A stretch of 64,000 nt of DNA from Flavobacterium flavigenum (GTDB lineage: Bacteria > Bacteroidota > Bacteroidia > Flavobacteriales > Flavobacteriaceae): positions 3,968,001 to 4,032,000 of the forward strand of contig NZ_CP114285.2 of NCBI RefSeq assembly GCF_027111255.2. Reading direction: 5' to 3'. Both the position numbers and the translations under genes were made by a program. The notes below the pieces were generated by a model. It was not told where the DNA came from and did not search any database. It worked only from the letters and a program-made list of their open reading frames with translations. Shown in pieces: positions 25,414 through 34,601 of the stretch. Position 1 is the first letter of the stretch. Every line of letters begins with the position of its first letter.

Positions 25414-26673
25414 TTATAAATCGAATTGTTTAATTTTTCGATACAAAGTTCTTTCAGAAATGCCTAATTCATCTGCAGCGGCTTTGCGTTTTCCTTTATT
25501 TTTCTCTAATGACTTTTTAATCATTTCGATTTCTTTTTGCTCCAAACGTAAAATTTCTTCTTCTTCAATCGTTTCAGCGTCTAAATAATTATTGTGATTT
25601 TGTATGTGATAACTATCTTCATGTGTTGCCGGTGCCATTACAGCAGTTCTTGGTTCTTCTTCAAAATCAATTTCGCTATCGTTCTGCTGATTGCCATATA
25701 TTTTTTGAATCAAATTTGGATTAATATCCTGAACTTTTGAAGAGCCGTTTTTCATGAGTTCCAAAGTGAGCTTTTTCAAATCATTCAGGTCGCTTTTCAT
25801 ATCAAAAAGCACCTTATATAATATGTCTCTTTCAGTACTGAAGTCACTTTCTTTTTTGCTGTCATTTATTACAGAAGGCAGGTTGCTTCCTTCAGCAGGA
25901 AGATAAGATTGTAAAGTTGCAAGATTAATATCACGATTGGTTTCTAAAACAGAAATCTGTTCTGCTACATTTCGAAGCTGACGAATATTTCCGCTCCATC
26001 TGAATTTTTGTAAAAGCTGTATAGCGCTATCATCCAGTCGCAAAGGCGGCATTTTGTATTTATGGGCAAAATCGGCTACAAACTTTCTGAATAATAAATG
26101 GATGTCTTCATTTCTTTCGCGTAAAGGCGGTAACGTAATGTCGACTGTACTGAGACGATAATACAAATCCTCACGGAATTTTCCTTTTTCAATTGCATTA
26201 AAAAGGTTGACATTTGTTGCCGCAACGATACGAACATTGGTTTTTTGAACCTGAGACGAACCTACTTTTATAAATTCACCATTTTCTAAAACACGTAACA
26301 GTCTTACCTGAGTGGTTAATGGAAGTTCTCCAACTTCATCGAGAAAAATTGTTCCGCCATCAGCCACTTCAAAATAACCTTCACGAGTGCTTGTTGCACC
26401 TGTAAAAGCACCTTTTTCGTGTCCAAAAAGTTCACTGTCAATTGTTCCTTCAGGGATTGCACCGCAGTTTACGGCAATATATTTACCATGCTTTCTGTGC
26501 GAAAGCGAATGGATTATTCTTGGAATGTTTTCTTTACCAACACCACTTTCCCCAGTCACCATAACCGAAATATCAGTTGGAGCAACCTGAATGGCTTTTT
26601 CGATAGCACGATTTAATTTCGGATCGTTACCAATAATCTCAAATCGTTGTTTTATTGCCTGAACTGTTTCCAT
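25414..26673 (-). CDS. Sigma-54-dependent transcriptional activator
   Basis: A 419-residue AAA+ enhancer-binding protein without an N-terminal receiver domain. Walker A is GESGVGKE (residues 41-48), the sigma-54 contact loop GAFTGA is at 88-93, and Walker B FLDEVGEL follows. A C-terminal Fis-type helix-turn-helix (KRKAAADELGISERTLYRKIKQF) ends the protein. It activates transcription by remodelling RNA polymerase carrying RpoN. The lack of a sensory domain suggests control by level or by a partner. It lies upstream of lptE on the same strand. Confidence 0.92.
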   Translation of the reverse strand: METVQAIKQRFEIIGNDPKLNRAIEKAIQVAPTDISVMVTGESGVGKENIPRIIHSLSHRKHGKYIAVNCGAIPEGTIDSELFGHEKGAFTGATSTREGYFEVADGGTIFLDEVGELPLTTQVRLLRVLENGEFIKVGSSQVQKTNVRIVAATNVNLFNAIEKGKFREDLYYRLSTVDITLPPLRERNEDIHLLFRKFVADFAHKYKMPPLRLDDSAIQLLQKFRWSGNIRQLRNVAEQISVLETNRDINLATLQSYLPAEGSNLPSVINDSKKESDFSTERDILYKVLFDMKSDLNDLKKLTLELMKNGSSKVQDINPNLIQKIYGNQQNDSEIDFEEEPRTAVMAPATHEDSYHIQNHNNYLDAETIEEEEILRLEQKEIEMIKKSLEKNKGKRKAAADELGISERTLYRKIKQFDL

Positions 26674-26692
26674 ATGTTTTGTTTCAAGTTTT

Positions 26693-26717
26693 TGATTGTT
26701 TCAGGTTTCAAGTTTTG
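26693..26717. repeat. TTTCAAG/TTTCAGG-type intergenic repeat
   Basis: GTTTCAAGTTTTTGATTG and GTTTCAGGTTTCAAGTTT lie between the sigma-54 activator and the GxxExxY gene. Similar words occur at 881-956 and 54285-54337. Confidence 0.45.
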
Positions 26718-26815
26718 CTTTTACCTCAAACTTGGCTTGTATGTTTTGTTTGCCACGAATTAAAATGAGTAACACAGGTTTTTAATCTGGACAAATAGTA
26801 TTTAAAAATTAAATT

Positions 26816-26849
26816 AACCACAAATTACACAAATTAGCGCAAATTTTTT
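26816..26849. repeat. Left inverted array of CRCAAATT units next to GxxExxY gene
   Basis: AACCACAAATTACACAAATT and AGCGCAAATT form three near-repeats of a 9-10-base unit. The array touches the stop codon of the GxxExxY gene. An inverted partner lies at 27241-27277. Confidence 0.6.
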
Positions 26850-27239
26850 TTATGAATTTATTAATCGTTTATGTGTTAATGATTTATTTTGAAAGTTTGC
26901 AATTATTCCAACAGGAGTATCAGCTAGTTTCATATAATTTAAAACCTGTGCAAGATGATCATTACATACTTCTTTTACAGATTTCACTTCTAATATGATG
27001 TCATCATAAACTAGGAAATCGGCATAAAATCTGTGAGGCAAAATAACTCCTTTATATTCAATTGCAAATTCCTTCTCTCGTTGATAAGGAATTCTATGAT
27101 TTTGGAATTCAACTTCTAATGCGTCTTTATATACAATTTCAAGTAAGCCTGGACCTAGTAATCTATGCACTTCCATACAGATGCCTATTATTTGGTAGTT
27201 TTCCTCTTTTTTATAATAATATTCAGTTGTATCAGTCAT
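26850..27239 (-). CDS. GxxExxY protein (PD-(D/E)XK nuclease-like)
   Basis: A 129-residue protein of the GxxExxY family, named after the motif GLLEIVY near residues 30-36. ADFLVYDDIILEVKSV supplies the D and E-x-K residues of a PD-(D/E)XK nuclease-like core. Family members are short, widespread in environmental bacteria, and have no established role. The gene is inserted between miaB and the sigma-54 activator gene and is bracketed by inverted short-repeat arrays, hinting that it moves or is moved as a cassette. Confidence 0.88.
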   Translation of the reverse strand: MTDTTEYYYKKEENYQIIGICMEVHRLLGPGLLEIVYKDALEVEFQNHRIPYQREKEFAIEYKGVILPHRFYADFLVYDDIILEVKSVKEVCNDHLAQVLNYMKLADTPVGIIANFQNKSLTHKRLINS

Positions 27240-27240
27240 G

Positions 27241-27277
27241 CAAAATTAATTTGTGGAAATTTGCGAAATTTGCGGTT
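27241..27277. repeat. Right inverted array of CRCAAATT units next to GxxExxY gene
   Basis: Read on the minus strand, AACCGCAAATTTCGCAAATT and TCCACAAATT match the left array at 24 of the first 30 positions. The array lies directly upstream of the start codon. Confidence 0.6.
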
Positions 27278-27284
27278 AAAAAAA

Positions 27285-28730
27285 TCAATTCATAGAACTC
27301 AATCCAACAGCTTCACCTTTTAAAGTTCCACTAGTACAGCTTGTGATTTTTACATTTACGAAATCTCCAATTTTATAATCCTCTTTCGGGAACACAACCG
27401 TAATACTCTGAGAGTTTCTTCCAGAAAACTCAGCTGCCGATTTTTTAGAAACTTTTTCAACTAAAACTTCAACTGTTTTACCCACAAATTCCTCGCTCCT
27501 AAACCACGCGTGTTTTTGCTGTAAATCCACAATTTCCTGCAATCTTCTGGCTTTGGTTTCTTCCTCAACATCATCTTTCATTTTTCTTCCGGCCAGAGTT
27601 CCAGGACGTTCAGAATACGAATACATATAACCGAAGTTATATTTTACATATTCCATTAAACTCAAAGTATCCTGGTGGTCTTCTTCGGTTTCTGTTGGGA
27701 ACCCGGCAATCATATCTTGCGAAATCGAAGCATCTGGAACAATTGCTCTGATTTTATCAATCAAAGCCATATATTCTTCACGGGAATGCAGACGATTCAT
27801 TTCTTTTAAAATTCTATTGCTTCCAGATTGAACTGGCAAGTGAATGTGTTTGCAGATATTTGGATATTTCGCCATAACGTGCAAGATGCTCTCATGCATA
27901 TCCTGCGGATTTGAAGTTGAAAAACGAATACGCATTTTAGGAAAACCAACAGCAACCATTTCCAGCAATTGATCAAAATCTACAGCTGTTGCTTTTTGCA
28001 TCTCAGAAGCGTTTACAAAATCCTTTTTCAAACCGCCGCCGTACCAAAGGTAACTGTCAACGTTTTGTCCAAGAAGTGTGATTTCTTTAAAACCTTTGTT
28101 CCATAAATCCTGAATTTCGGCCATGATACTTTGCGGTTCACGGCTACGCTCACGTCCGCGAGTAAAAGGTACTACGCAAAACGTACACATATTATCGCAA
28201 CCACGAGTGATTGAAACCAATGCTGTGATTCCGTTACTCATCAAACGAACAGGCGAAATATCTCCGTACGTTTCTTCTTTTGATAAAATTACATTAATTG
28301 CATCGCGTCCTTCTTCAACTTCAGCCAATAAATTTGGAAGATCTTTATAAGCATCAGGACCTACAACAAGATCTACTATTTTTTCTTCTTCCAAAAACTG
28401 ACTTTTCAGACGTTCTGCCATACAGCCCAAAACACCAACTTTCATTTTCGGGTTTGTGCGCTTTACAGCGTTGTATTTTTCAAGACGTTTACGAATCGTT
28501 TGTTCTGCCTTGTCTCGAATTGAGCAAGTGTTTACCAAAACCAAATCGGCTTCTTCTAAAACCGAGGTTGTATTATAACCGCCGTCAGATAAAATGGAAG
28601 CTACCACTTCACTGTCCGAAAAATTCATCGCACAGCCGTAACTTTCTATAAAGAGCTTTTTAGTATTTTCAGGTTTGTTTTCCAGAACAAGACTTTCGCC
28701 CTGTTTGCTTTCTTCAATAATCTTTTCCAT
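27285..28730 (-). CDS. miaB: tRNA-2-methylthio-N6-dimethylallyladenosine synthase
   Basis: A 481-residue radical-SAM methylthiotransferase. The N-terminal UPF0004 domain has ESYGCAMNFSDSE and LVNTCSIRDKAEQ and GVLGCMAERLK, giving the three Cys of the auxiliary cluster. The radical-SAM motif is GCDNMCTFCVVPFTRG. A C-terminal TRAM domain starts near residue 415 (GKTVEVLVE). The enzyme adds a methylthio group to A37 of tRNAs reading UNN codons. The promoter lies just upstream. Confidence 0.96.
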   Translation of the reverse strand: MEKIIEESKQGESLVLENKPENTKKLFIESYGCAMNFSDSEVVASILSDGGYNTTSVLEEADLVLVNTCSIRDKAEQTIRKRLEKYNAVKRTNPKMKVGVLGCMAERLKSQFLEEEKIVDLVVGPDAYKDLPNLLAEVEEGRDAINVILSKEETYGDISPVRLMSNGITALVSITRGCDNMCTFCVVPFTRGRERSREPQSIMAEIQDLWNKGFKEITLLGQNVDSYLWYGGGLKKDFVNASEMQKATAVDFDQLLEMVAVGFPKMRIRFSTSNPQDMHESILHVMAKYPNICKHIHLPVQSGSNRILKEMNRLHSREEYMALIDKIRAIVPDASISQDMIAGFPTETEEDHQDTLSLMEYVKYNFGYMYSYSERPGTLAGRKMKDDVEEETKARRLQEIVDLQQKHAWFRSEEFVGKTVEVLVEKVSKKSAAEFSGRNSQSITVVFPKEDYKIGDFVNVKITSCTSGTLKGEAVGLSSMN

Positions 28731-28747
28731 TGTAAAATTTCAAAGTG

Positions 28748-28779
28748 CAAAGATAGCGTAAATACGGTTAATATGACAA
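28748..28779 (-). promoter_or_regulatory. Promoter of miaB
   Basis: On the minus strand TTG (28777-28779), a 21-base spacer and TATCTTTG (28748-28755) form a Bacteroidota promoter 18 bases from the miaB ATG. Confidence 0.65.
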
Positions 28780-29169
28780 GATGTCAGATAAAGAATTAAC
28801 AATGTTTTCAGAATTATGAATAATCTACATTTATAACTTTTGAAGGAGCTTATTCCAGTTTTCTTTTTTAATCCTCATAAAAAAAGTTATTTTCTGTACC
28901 ACGAAAGGAGCTTCCGCTGCTCGCTGTTTTTCTGGCAATAAAATTAATTTTTTACTCAGGGCTTTTCACTTCAAATGAAATTCACTGAACTCAAATTGAA
29001 ATAAAAGTATAGTGAAGTAATCCGGGCTATACTATCCGGTTAACTGAATGCATTTTTCGGTTATAAACTTTTAAAAACTATACCTATATATATAATCTAT
29101 CGGTTTACAGATAAATCTGCAATTTTTAGAAACATAATATCAAAATACTTCAAAAATGAATTATCAGGG
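28780..29169. other. Gene-free region between divergent miaB and topA
   Basis: No ORF is supported. It holds GGAGCTTATTCCAG near 28844 and GGAGCTTCCGCTGCTCGCTG near 28917, which may be remains of the dispersed element seen at 9918-9997. Confidence 0.35.
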
Positions 29170-29198
29170 TTGATATTTAAAAAAAACATCTACTTTTG
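29170..29198 (+). promoter_or_regulatory. Promoter of topA
   Basis: TTG (29170-29172), an 18-base spacer and TACTTTTG (29191-29198) match the consensus exactly. The ATG at 29217 follows after 18 bases. Confidence 0.7.
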
Positions 29199-29216
29199 TT
29201 GCAGAAAAAAAGAGAA

Positions 29217-31733
29217 ATGGCAAAGAATTTAGTAATAGTGGAGTCACCTGCAAAGGCAAAAACGATCGAGAAATTTCTCGGGAGCGATTTTCAGGTGGAG
29301 TCAAGTTATGGTCACATAGCCGACTTACCATCAAAGGAAATAGGGGTAGATGTTGAGAATGGTTTTAAACCTAAATATGAGGTTTCCCCTGATAAAAAAG
29401 CCTTGGTAACGAAACTAAAATCACTTTCTAAGAATGCCGAAACGGTTTGGTTAGCAAGCGATGAGGACCGCGAGGGAGAGGCTATTTCATGGCACTTAGC
29501 GGAAGAATTAAAGCTGGATACAAAAAAGACCAAAAGAATTGTTTTTCATGAGATTACAAAATCTGCGATTCTTAAAGCAATTGACAATCCAAGAGAAATT
29601 GATTATAATTTAGTTAATGCACAACAAGCGAGAAGAGTCTTAGACCGTTTGGTAGGGTATGAATTGTCTCCGGTTTTATGGAGAAAAATCAAAGGCGGAC
29701 TTTCTGCTGGTCGTGTACAATCGGTTTCTGTACGTTTGATTGTAGAAAGAGAACGCGAAATCCAGAATTTTAATGCTGTTGCAACGTATTCAATTGTTGC
29801 AGAATTTGTAAATGAAGGCGGAAAAGCTTTTAAGGCAAAACTTCCAAAAAACTTTAATACAAAAAAAGAAGCTGAAGATTTTTTAAATCAAAATATCGGT
29901 TCTAAATATAAGGTAGCAGATTTAGAAACTAAACCTACCAAAAAATCTCCAACAGCACCTTTTACAACTTCTACTTTGCAACAGGAGGCTGCAAGAAAAT
30001 TATACTTGCCAGTTGGAATAACTATGCAGTTAGCACAGCGTTTATACGAAGCAGGACTTATTACTTATATGAGAACGGATTCGGTAAATCTTTCTAAAGA
30101 AGCGATGGATGCTGCTGAAGCTGAAATCATAAAATCGTATGGGAAGGAATTTTCTAAACCGAGAACTTTCGCCAACAAAAATAAAGGGGCTCAGGAAGCG
30201 CACGAAGCAATTCGTCCTACTGATATGTCTCTTCATTCCGTGAATATTGATCGTGACCAGGCTCGTTTATACGATCTGATCTGGAAAAGAACTTTGGCTT
30301 CGCAGATGAGTGATGCGCAGCTTGAAAGGACCAATGTGAAAATCGAAGCTGATAATCACAGTGAAATTTTTACAGCTTCAGGAGAAGTATTGCTTTTTGA
30401 AGGTTTCCTTAAAGTTTATTTAGAAGGTCATGATGACGATGAAGAAGAACAAGAGGGAATGCTTCCGGCTTTAAAAGTAAACGAGAAATTAGCAAATAAC
30501 TATATTACGGCTACAGAACGATATTCAAGACCGCCCGCACGTTACACTGAGGCTTCATTAGTTAAAAAATTAGAGGAACTTGGAATTGGACGTCCATCGA
30601 CATACGCGCCAACTATTTCAACAATTATCAATAGAAATTATGTTGAAAAAGGCACTCTTGAAGGCGTTGAGCGTAATTATACACAGCTTACTTTGCAAAA
30701 TAGTAAAGTAGGTGAGAAGTTGCTGAAAGAAAATACTGGTTCAGATAAAGGAAAATTAGTTCCAACAGATATAGGAACTATTGTTACGGACTTCTTAGTT
30801 AAGAATTTCGGAAACATTCTTGATTATAATTTTACAGCCAAAGTAGAGCAGGATTTTGATGAAATTGCTGAAGGAAATATTGACTGGGCAAGTATGATGC
30901 AGGAGTTCTATGATAAATTTCACCCAAATGTGAAGGATGTTGAGGCAAATGCGGAAAGAGAAAGTGGTGAAAGGATTCTGGGTAAAGATGCAGATGGAAG
31001 GCAGGTATCTGTTCGTTTAGGGAAATTTGGCCCTATGGCGCAGATTGGGGAAGCTGATGATGAAGATAAGAAGTTTGCCAGTTTAATGGCGGATCAGAAT
31101 ATTGGAAATATTACATTAGAAGAAGCTTTGAATTTATTTTTACTGCCTAAAAATTTAGGCGAATATAAAGGAGAAGAAGTCGAAGTAAGTAACGGGCGTT
31201 ATGGACCTTATGTGCGTCATGGTAGTGTTTTTATTTCTCTCCCAAGAGGAGAGGATCCGCTTGCTGTTACAAAGGAAAGAGCAAAGGAACTAATTGACGA
31301 AAAAGCTCTTGCTGATGCACCAATTGCAGTTTACAAAGGTGAAGCAGTTCAAAAGGGTGTGGGGCGTTTTGGCCCGTTTATAAAGTGGAATGGTCTTTTT
31401 GTGAATGTGAGCAAAAAATACAATTTTGATAATTTATCTCAGGCTGATGTTGAAGAGCTAATCGAAGATAAATTGCAAAAAAATATTGATAAGGTTCTTC
31501 ATAATTGGGAAGAAGAAGGAATTGTAGTTGAAAAAGCACGTTGGGGACGCTCGGTTATTTTAAAAGGCAAAATCAAAATTGAGTTGAGTAAAGATGTTGA
31601 TGCCACAAAATTAACACTGGCTCAGGTTCAGGAGATGATTGCTGCAAAAACGCCGGCAAAGAAAACAACTGCAAAAAAGGCAACAACTGCTAAAAAAGCA
31701 CCAGCAAAAAAAACAGCTGCTAAAAAGAAATAA
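29217..31733 (+). CDS. topA: DNA topoisomerase I
   Basis: Type IA topoisomerase that relaxes negative supercoils, 838 residues from the ATG at 29217 (an in-frame TTG at 29196 overlaps the promoter and is rejected). The Toprim domain begins LVIVESPAKAKTIEKFLG and holds SDEDREGEAISWH. The active-site Tyr is in AGLITYMRTDSVNLS. The C-terminal part has repeats (GKFGPMAQIG, RYGPYVRHG, GRFGPFIKWNG, RWGRSVILKG) instead of zinc fingers, and ends in a Lys/Ala/Thr tail like histone H1, useful for DNA binding. It is followed three bases later by the arginase-fold gene. Confidence 0.96.
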   Translation: MAKNLVIVESPAKAKTIEKFLGSDFQVESSYGHIADLPSKEIGVDVENGFKPKYEVSPDKKALVTKLKSLSKNAETVWLASDEDREGEAISWHLAEELKLDTKKTKRIVFHEITKSAILKAIDNPREIDYNLVNAQQARRVLDRLVGYELSPVLWRKIKGGLSAGRVQSVSVRLIVEREREIQNFNAVATYSIVAEFVNEGGKAFKAKLPKNFNTKKEAEDFLNQNIGSKYKVADLETKPTKKSPTAPFTTSTLQQEAARKLYLPVGITMQLAQRLYEAGLITYMRTDSVNLSKEAMDAAEAEIIKSYGKEFSKPRTFANKNKGAQEAHEAIRPTDMSLHSVNIDRDQARLYDLIWKRTLASQMSDAQLERTNVKIEADNHSEIFTASGEVLLFEGFLKVYLEGHDDDEEEQEGMLPALKVNEKLANNYITATERYSRPPARYTEASLVKKLEELGIGRPSTYAPTISTIINRNYVEKGTLEGVERNYTQLTLQNSKVGEKLLKENTGSDKGKLVPTDIGTIVTDFLVKNFGNILDYNFTAKVEQDFDEIAEGNIDWASMMQEFYDKFHPNVKDVEANAERESGERILGKDADGRQVSVRLGKFGPMAQIGEADDEDKKFASLMADQNIGNITLEEALNLFLLPKNLGEYKGEEVEVSNGRYGPYVRHGSVFISLPRGEDPLAVTKERAKELIDEKALADAPIAVYKGEAVQKGVGRFGPFIKWNGLFVNVSKKYNFDNLSQADVEELIEDKLQKNIDKVLHNWEEEGIVVEKARWGRSVILKGKIKIELSKDVDATKLTLAQVQEMIAAKTPAKKTTAKKATTAKKAPAKKTAAKKK

Positions 31734-31736
31734 GAA

Positions 31737-32888
31737 ATGGAATTTGATTTTCTGGAACCAGTTAGCGAAGGAGTTATAAAATTTATTAGTTCTCTGTCTT
31801 CTCAAGAATTGGGAAGTAAAATTGTTTTCCATACTCAGGATCAGTTTCCTGATATAGATAAAATAAACATTGCTATTATCGGTGTTTTAGAAGATCGTAG
31901 AAATATAGATATTGTTAATGAAGTAAACCTGACCGCTGTTCGTAAAAAACTTTATGGTATGTTTCCCGGTAATTGGGATGCTTCAATTGCTGATTTAGGG
32001 GATATTTTGGCTGGAGAGTCAGTTGAGGATACTTATTTTGCGCTTAAAAAAGTAATCTCATCATTAATTAAAAATAAAGTAATTCCTATAGTTATAGGAG
32101 GTTCACAAGATTTGACCTATGCTTTGTATCGTGCTTATGATGATCTGGAGCAAATGGTGAATATGGTTTCTGTAGATAACAGATTTGATTTTGGTAAAGA
32201 AAATGAAATAGTTTCGTCTAATTCGTATTTGACAAAAATCATAATTGATGAGCCTAATAATCTATTTAACTATTGTAATATTGGTTATCAAACTTATTAT
32301 AATTCTCAGGAAGAAATTGATTTGATTGAAAAACTGTTTTTCGACGCTTATCGCTTAGGCGAAATTTCAAACAATATAGCTTTGGCAGAACCTGTTTTCA
32401 GGGATGCTGATTTAGTTAGTATTGATTTAAATTCTGTAAAATCTTCGGATTCAGGAAATACAATATCTTTTGAGCCGAACGGTTTTAATGGAAAAGAGAT
32501 TTGCTCTTTAGCACGTTATGCAGGAATTAGTGATAAAGTTTCATCATTTGGAATCTTTAATCACAATAGTAGTATACCTGAGTCAGCTTTAATTGCGCAA
32601 ATAATTTGGTATTTTGTTGAAGGTTATCATTATCGTTCAAAGGAATATCCTTTCGGAAGCAGGACAAATTATTTAAAGTATATAGTGCCGCTTGAAGATG
32701 AAGAATTAATTTTTTACAAAAGCGACAAAACTGATCGTTGGTGGATTGAGATTCCATTTCTGTCAAATGGAAATAATAAATTGAAAAGAAATACGTTATT
32801 GCCTTGTTCTTACGATGAATATTTATGTGCTTGTAATCAGGAATTGCCTGAAAGATGGTGGAAAGCGCAACGAAAAAATGCTTTGTAA
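31737..32888 (+). CDS. Arginase/formimidoylglutamase-fold protein lacking metal ligands
   Basis: A 383-residue protein with the ureohydrolase (arginase, agmatinase, formiminoglutamase) fold. The motifs that carry the manganese ligands in active enzymes are altered: GGDHS is GGSQD (121-125), DAHxD is DNRFD (147-151), and SxDxDxxDP is SIDLNSVKSSD (228-238). Both usual His ligands are gone. It is therefore probably not a hydrolase and may have a structural or regulatory role. The gene lies three bases after topA and upstream of gldK, an arrangement I recall from other Flavobacteria. Databases often label it formimidoylglutamase. Confidence 0.75.
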   Translation: MEFDFLEPVSEGVIKFISSLSSQELGSKIVFHTQDQFPDIDKINIAIIGVLEDRRNIDIVNEVNLTAVRKKLYGMFPGNWDASIADLGDILAGESVEDTYFALKKVISSLIKNKVIPIVIGGSQDLTYALYRAYDDLEQMVNMVSVDNRFDFGKENEIVSSNSYLTKIIIDEPNNLFNYCNIGYQTYYNSQEEIDLIEKLFFDAYRLGEISNNIALAEPVFRDADLVSIDLNSVKSSDSGNTISFEPNGFNGKEICSLARYAGISDKVSSFGIFNHNSSIPESALIAQIIWYFVEGYHYRSKEYPFGSRTNYLKYIVPLEDEELIFYKSDKTDRWWIEIPFLSNGNNKLKRNTLLPCSYDEYLCACNQELPERWWKAQRKNAL

Positions 32889-33150
32889 ATGATATATTTT
32901 AGTTGAAAATGTTAATTTTTAATTTTTATAAAGATTTATTTTATTTTGAAATACAGCAATAAAAACATTAATCATAAAAAATGGCATTTTACGACTATTA
33001 TTTTTAACTCTTTCTTGATAAAATATTTTTTTTTTATTTTTTTTAACATTAATTTTGACCGCTGAAATAAATATAGATATAGTATTGTTTATTTAAAAAA
33101 TAATAAATACGTTTACGACTTATAATAATGAATAGAAATCCCAAATTTAT
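32889..33150. other. AT-rich region upstream of gldK
   Basis: No ORF. TTG (33055-33057), a 22-base spacer and TAGTATTG (33080-33087, one mismatch to TAnnTTTG) may be the gldK promoter. Confidence 0.35.
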
Positions 33151-34542
33151 ATGAAGAAGTTTATTGCATTTGCGACAATGTTAACACTAGTAATTGGCTG
33201 TGGTAAATCCGGTGATAAAGGCGAATTAGTTGGTGTGCAAGGAGGAAAATGGCATCCTGAAAAGCCTTATGGAATGACTTTGATTCCAGGCGGATCTTTT
33301 ATCATGGGTAAATCCGATGGTGATTTAGCAGCGGTAGAAGATGCACCTACTAAAACTGTAACAGTTCGTTCTTTTTATATGGATGAAACAGAAATTACAA
33401 ATTCTGAATATCGTCAGTTTGTAGAGTGGGTAAAAGACTCAACAATGAGGGTTCGTTTGGCTATTTTGGCTGATGAAACCGGACAAAAATCAGCTGGAGG
33501 AACAGGTAAAAAAGCGGGTAGTATTGCCGATTATGCATTTAATGATTCTGAACCTGAGAAAATGACTGCATATGATAAATATATGTATGATAATTATTAC
33601 AGTGTAGGAACAAAAGATGATCCTTATGCTGGAAGAAAATTAAACAAAAAAGTTAAATTAATTAAAGATACAAAAGCTTATCCAGACGAATATTATGCTG
33701 AGGTAATGGATTCAATGTATTTGCCAATTGAAGAATCTTATAATGGGTTGAGAACAATTGATGTAAATAAATTAAAATTCCGTTATTCATGGATGGATAT
33801 TCAGGCTGCTGCTAAAGCTAAAGTTGGTAAAAGAAAAGACTTCGTGAAAACAGAAGAAGTGCCGATTTATCCTGATACCGCTGTTTGGATTAAAGATTTC
33901 GCTTATTCTTATAATGAGCCAATGCATAATGATTATTTTTGGCATAAAGCATACGGAGACTATCCTGTAGTAGGGGTAACCTGGAAACAAGCTAAGGCTT
34001 TCTGTGCATGGAGAACTTTAAATAAAAATAGTTATATAAAATCAAAGAAAAAAGGGCGTGACTTAGTTAATGCTTTCAGATTGCCAACTGAAGCTGAATG
34101 GGAGTATGCTGCAAGGGGAGGTCTGGAATCTGCAACATATCCTTGGGGTGGTCCATACACAAGAAGTGACAGAGGGTGTTTTATGGCAAACTTTAAACCT
34201 AGCAGAGGAGATTATGCAGCAGATGAAGCTTTGTATACTGTAGAGGCAAAATCTTATGAAATGAATGGATATGGATTGTATAATATGGCAGGAAACGTTT
34301 CAGAATGGACTGATTCGGCTTATAATCCAAATGCGTATGAATATGTTTCAACCATGAATCCAAACGTGATTGATGGAAATAATCAAAGAAAAGTTGTTCG
34401 TGGTGGTTCATGGAAAGATGTGGCTTACTTTTTACAAGTAGGAACACGTGATCATGAATATGCGGATTCTGCAAGAAGTTATATTGGGTTCAGAACCGTA
34501 CAGGATTATATGGGTACTCAGGCTACAGGAAGTAAAAAATAA
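33151..34542 (+). CDS. gldK: Gliding motility lipoprotein GldK
   Basis: A 463-residue lipoprotein (lipobox LVIGC, Cys17) that with GldN forms the periplasmic ring complex of the type IX secretion system under the outer membrane. The formylglycine-generating-enzyme/sulfatase-like fold is clear: MTLIPGGSFIMGKSDGD, EITNSEYRQFVEWV, FRLPTEAEWEYAARGG, and RKVVRGGSWKDVAYFLQVG with IGFRTV. Catalytic function is not expected. First of four collinear gld genes. Confidence 0.96.
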   Translation: MKKFIAFATMLTLVIGCGKSGDKGELVGVQGGKWHPEKPYGMTLIPGGSFIMGKSDGDLAAVEDAPTKTVTVRSFYMDETEITNSEYRQFVEWVKDSTMRVRLAILADETGQKSAGGTGKKAGSIADYAFNDSEPEKMTAYDKYMYDNYYSVGTKDDPYAGRKLNKKVKLIKDTKAYPDEYYAEVMDSMYLPIEESYNGLRTIDVNKLKFRYSWMDIQAAAKAKVGKRKDFVKTEEVPIYPDTAVWIKDFAYSYNEPMHNDYFWHKAYGDYPVVGVTWKQAKAFCAWRTLNKNSYIKSKKKGRDLVNAFRLPTEAEWEYAARGGLESATYPWGGPYTRSDRGCFMANFKPSRGDYAADEALYTVEAKSYEMNGYGLYNMAGNVSEWTDSAYNPNAYEYVSTMNPNVIDGNNQRKVVRGGSWKDVAYFLQVGTRDHEYADSARSYIGFRTVQDYMGTQATGSKK

Positions 34543-34601
34543 ATTAAATTCAATTCAATAACCAAATCTAAATCTAAATTAAAACCTAAAAAAGTATTAT
34601 T

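Noticed and set aside
29196..29217. TTG start for topA giving seven extra residues
   Set aside because: The TTG overlaps the -7 promoter element, and the next ATG gives the normal MAKNLVIVESPAKA start.
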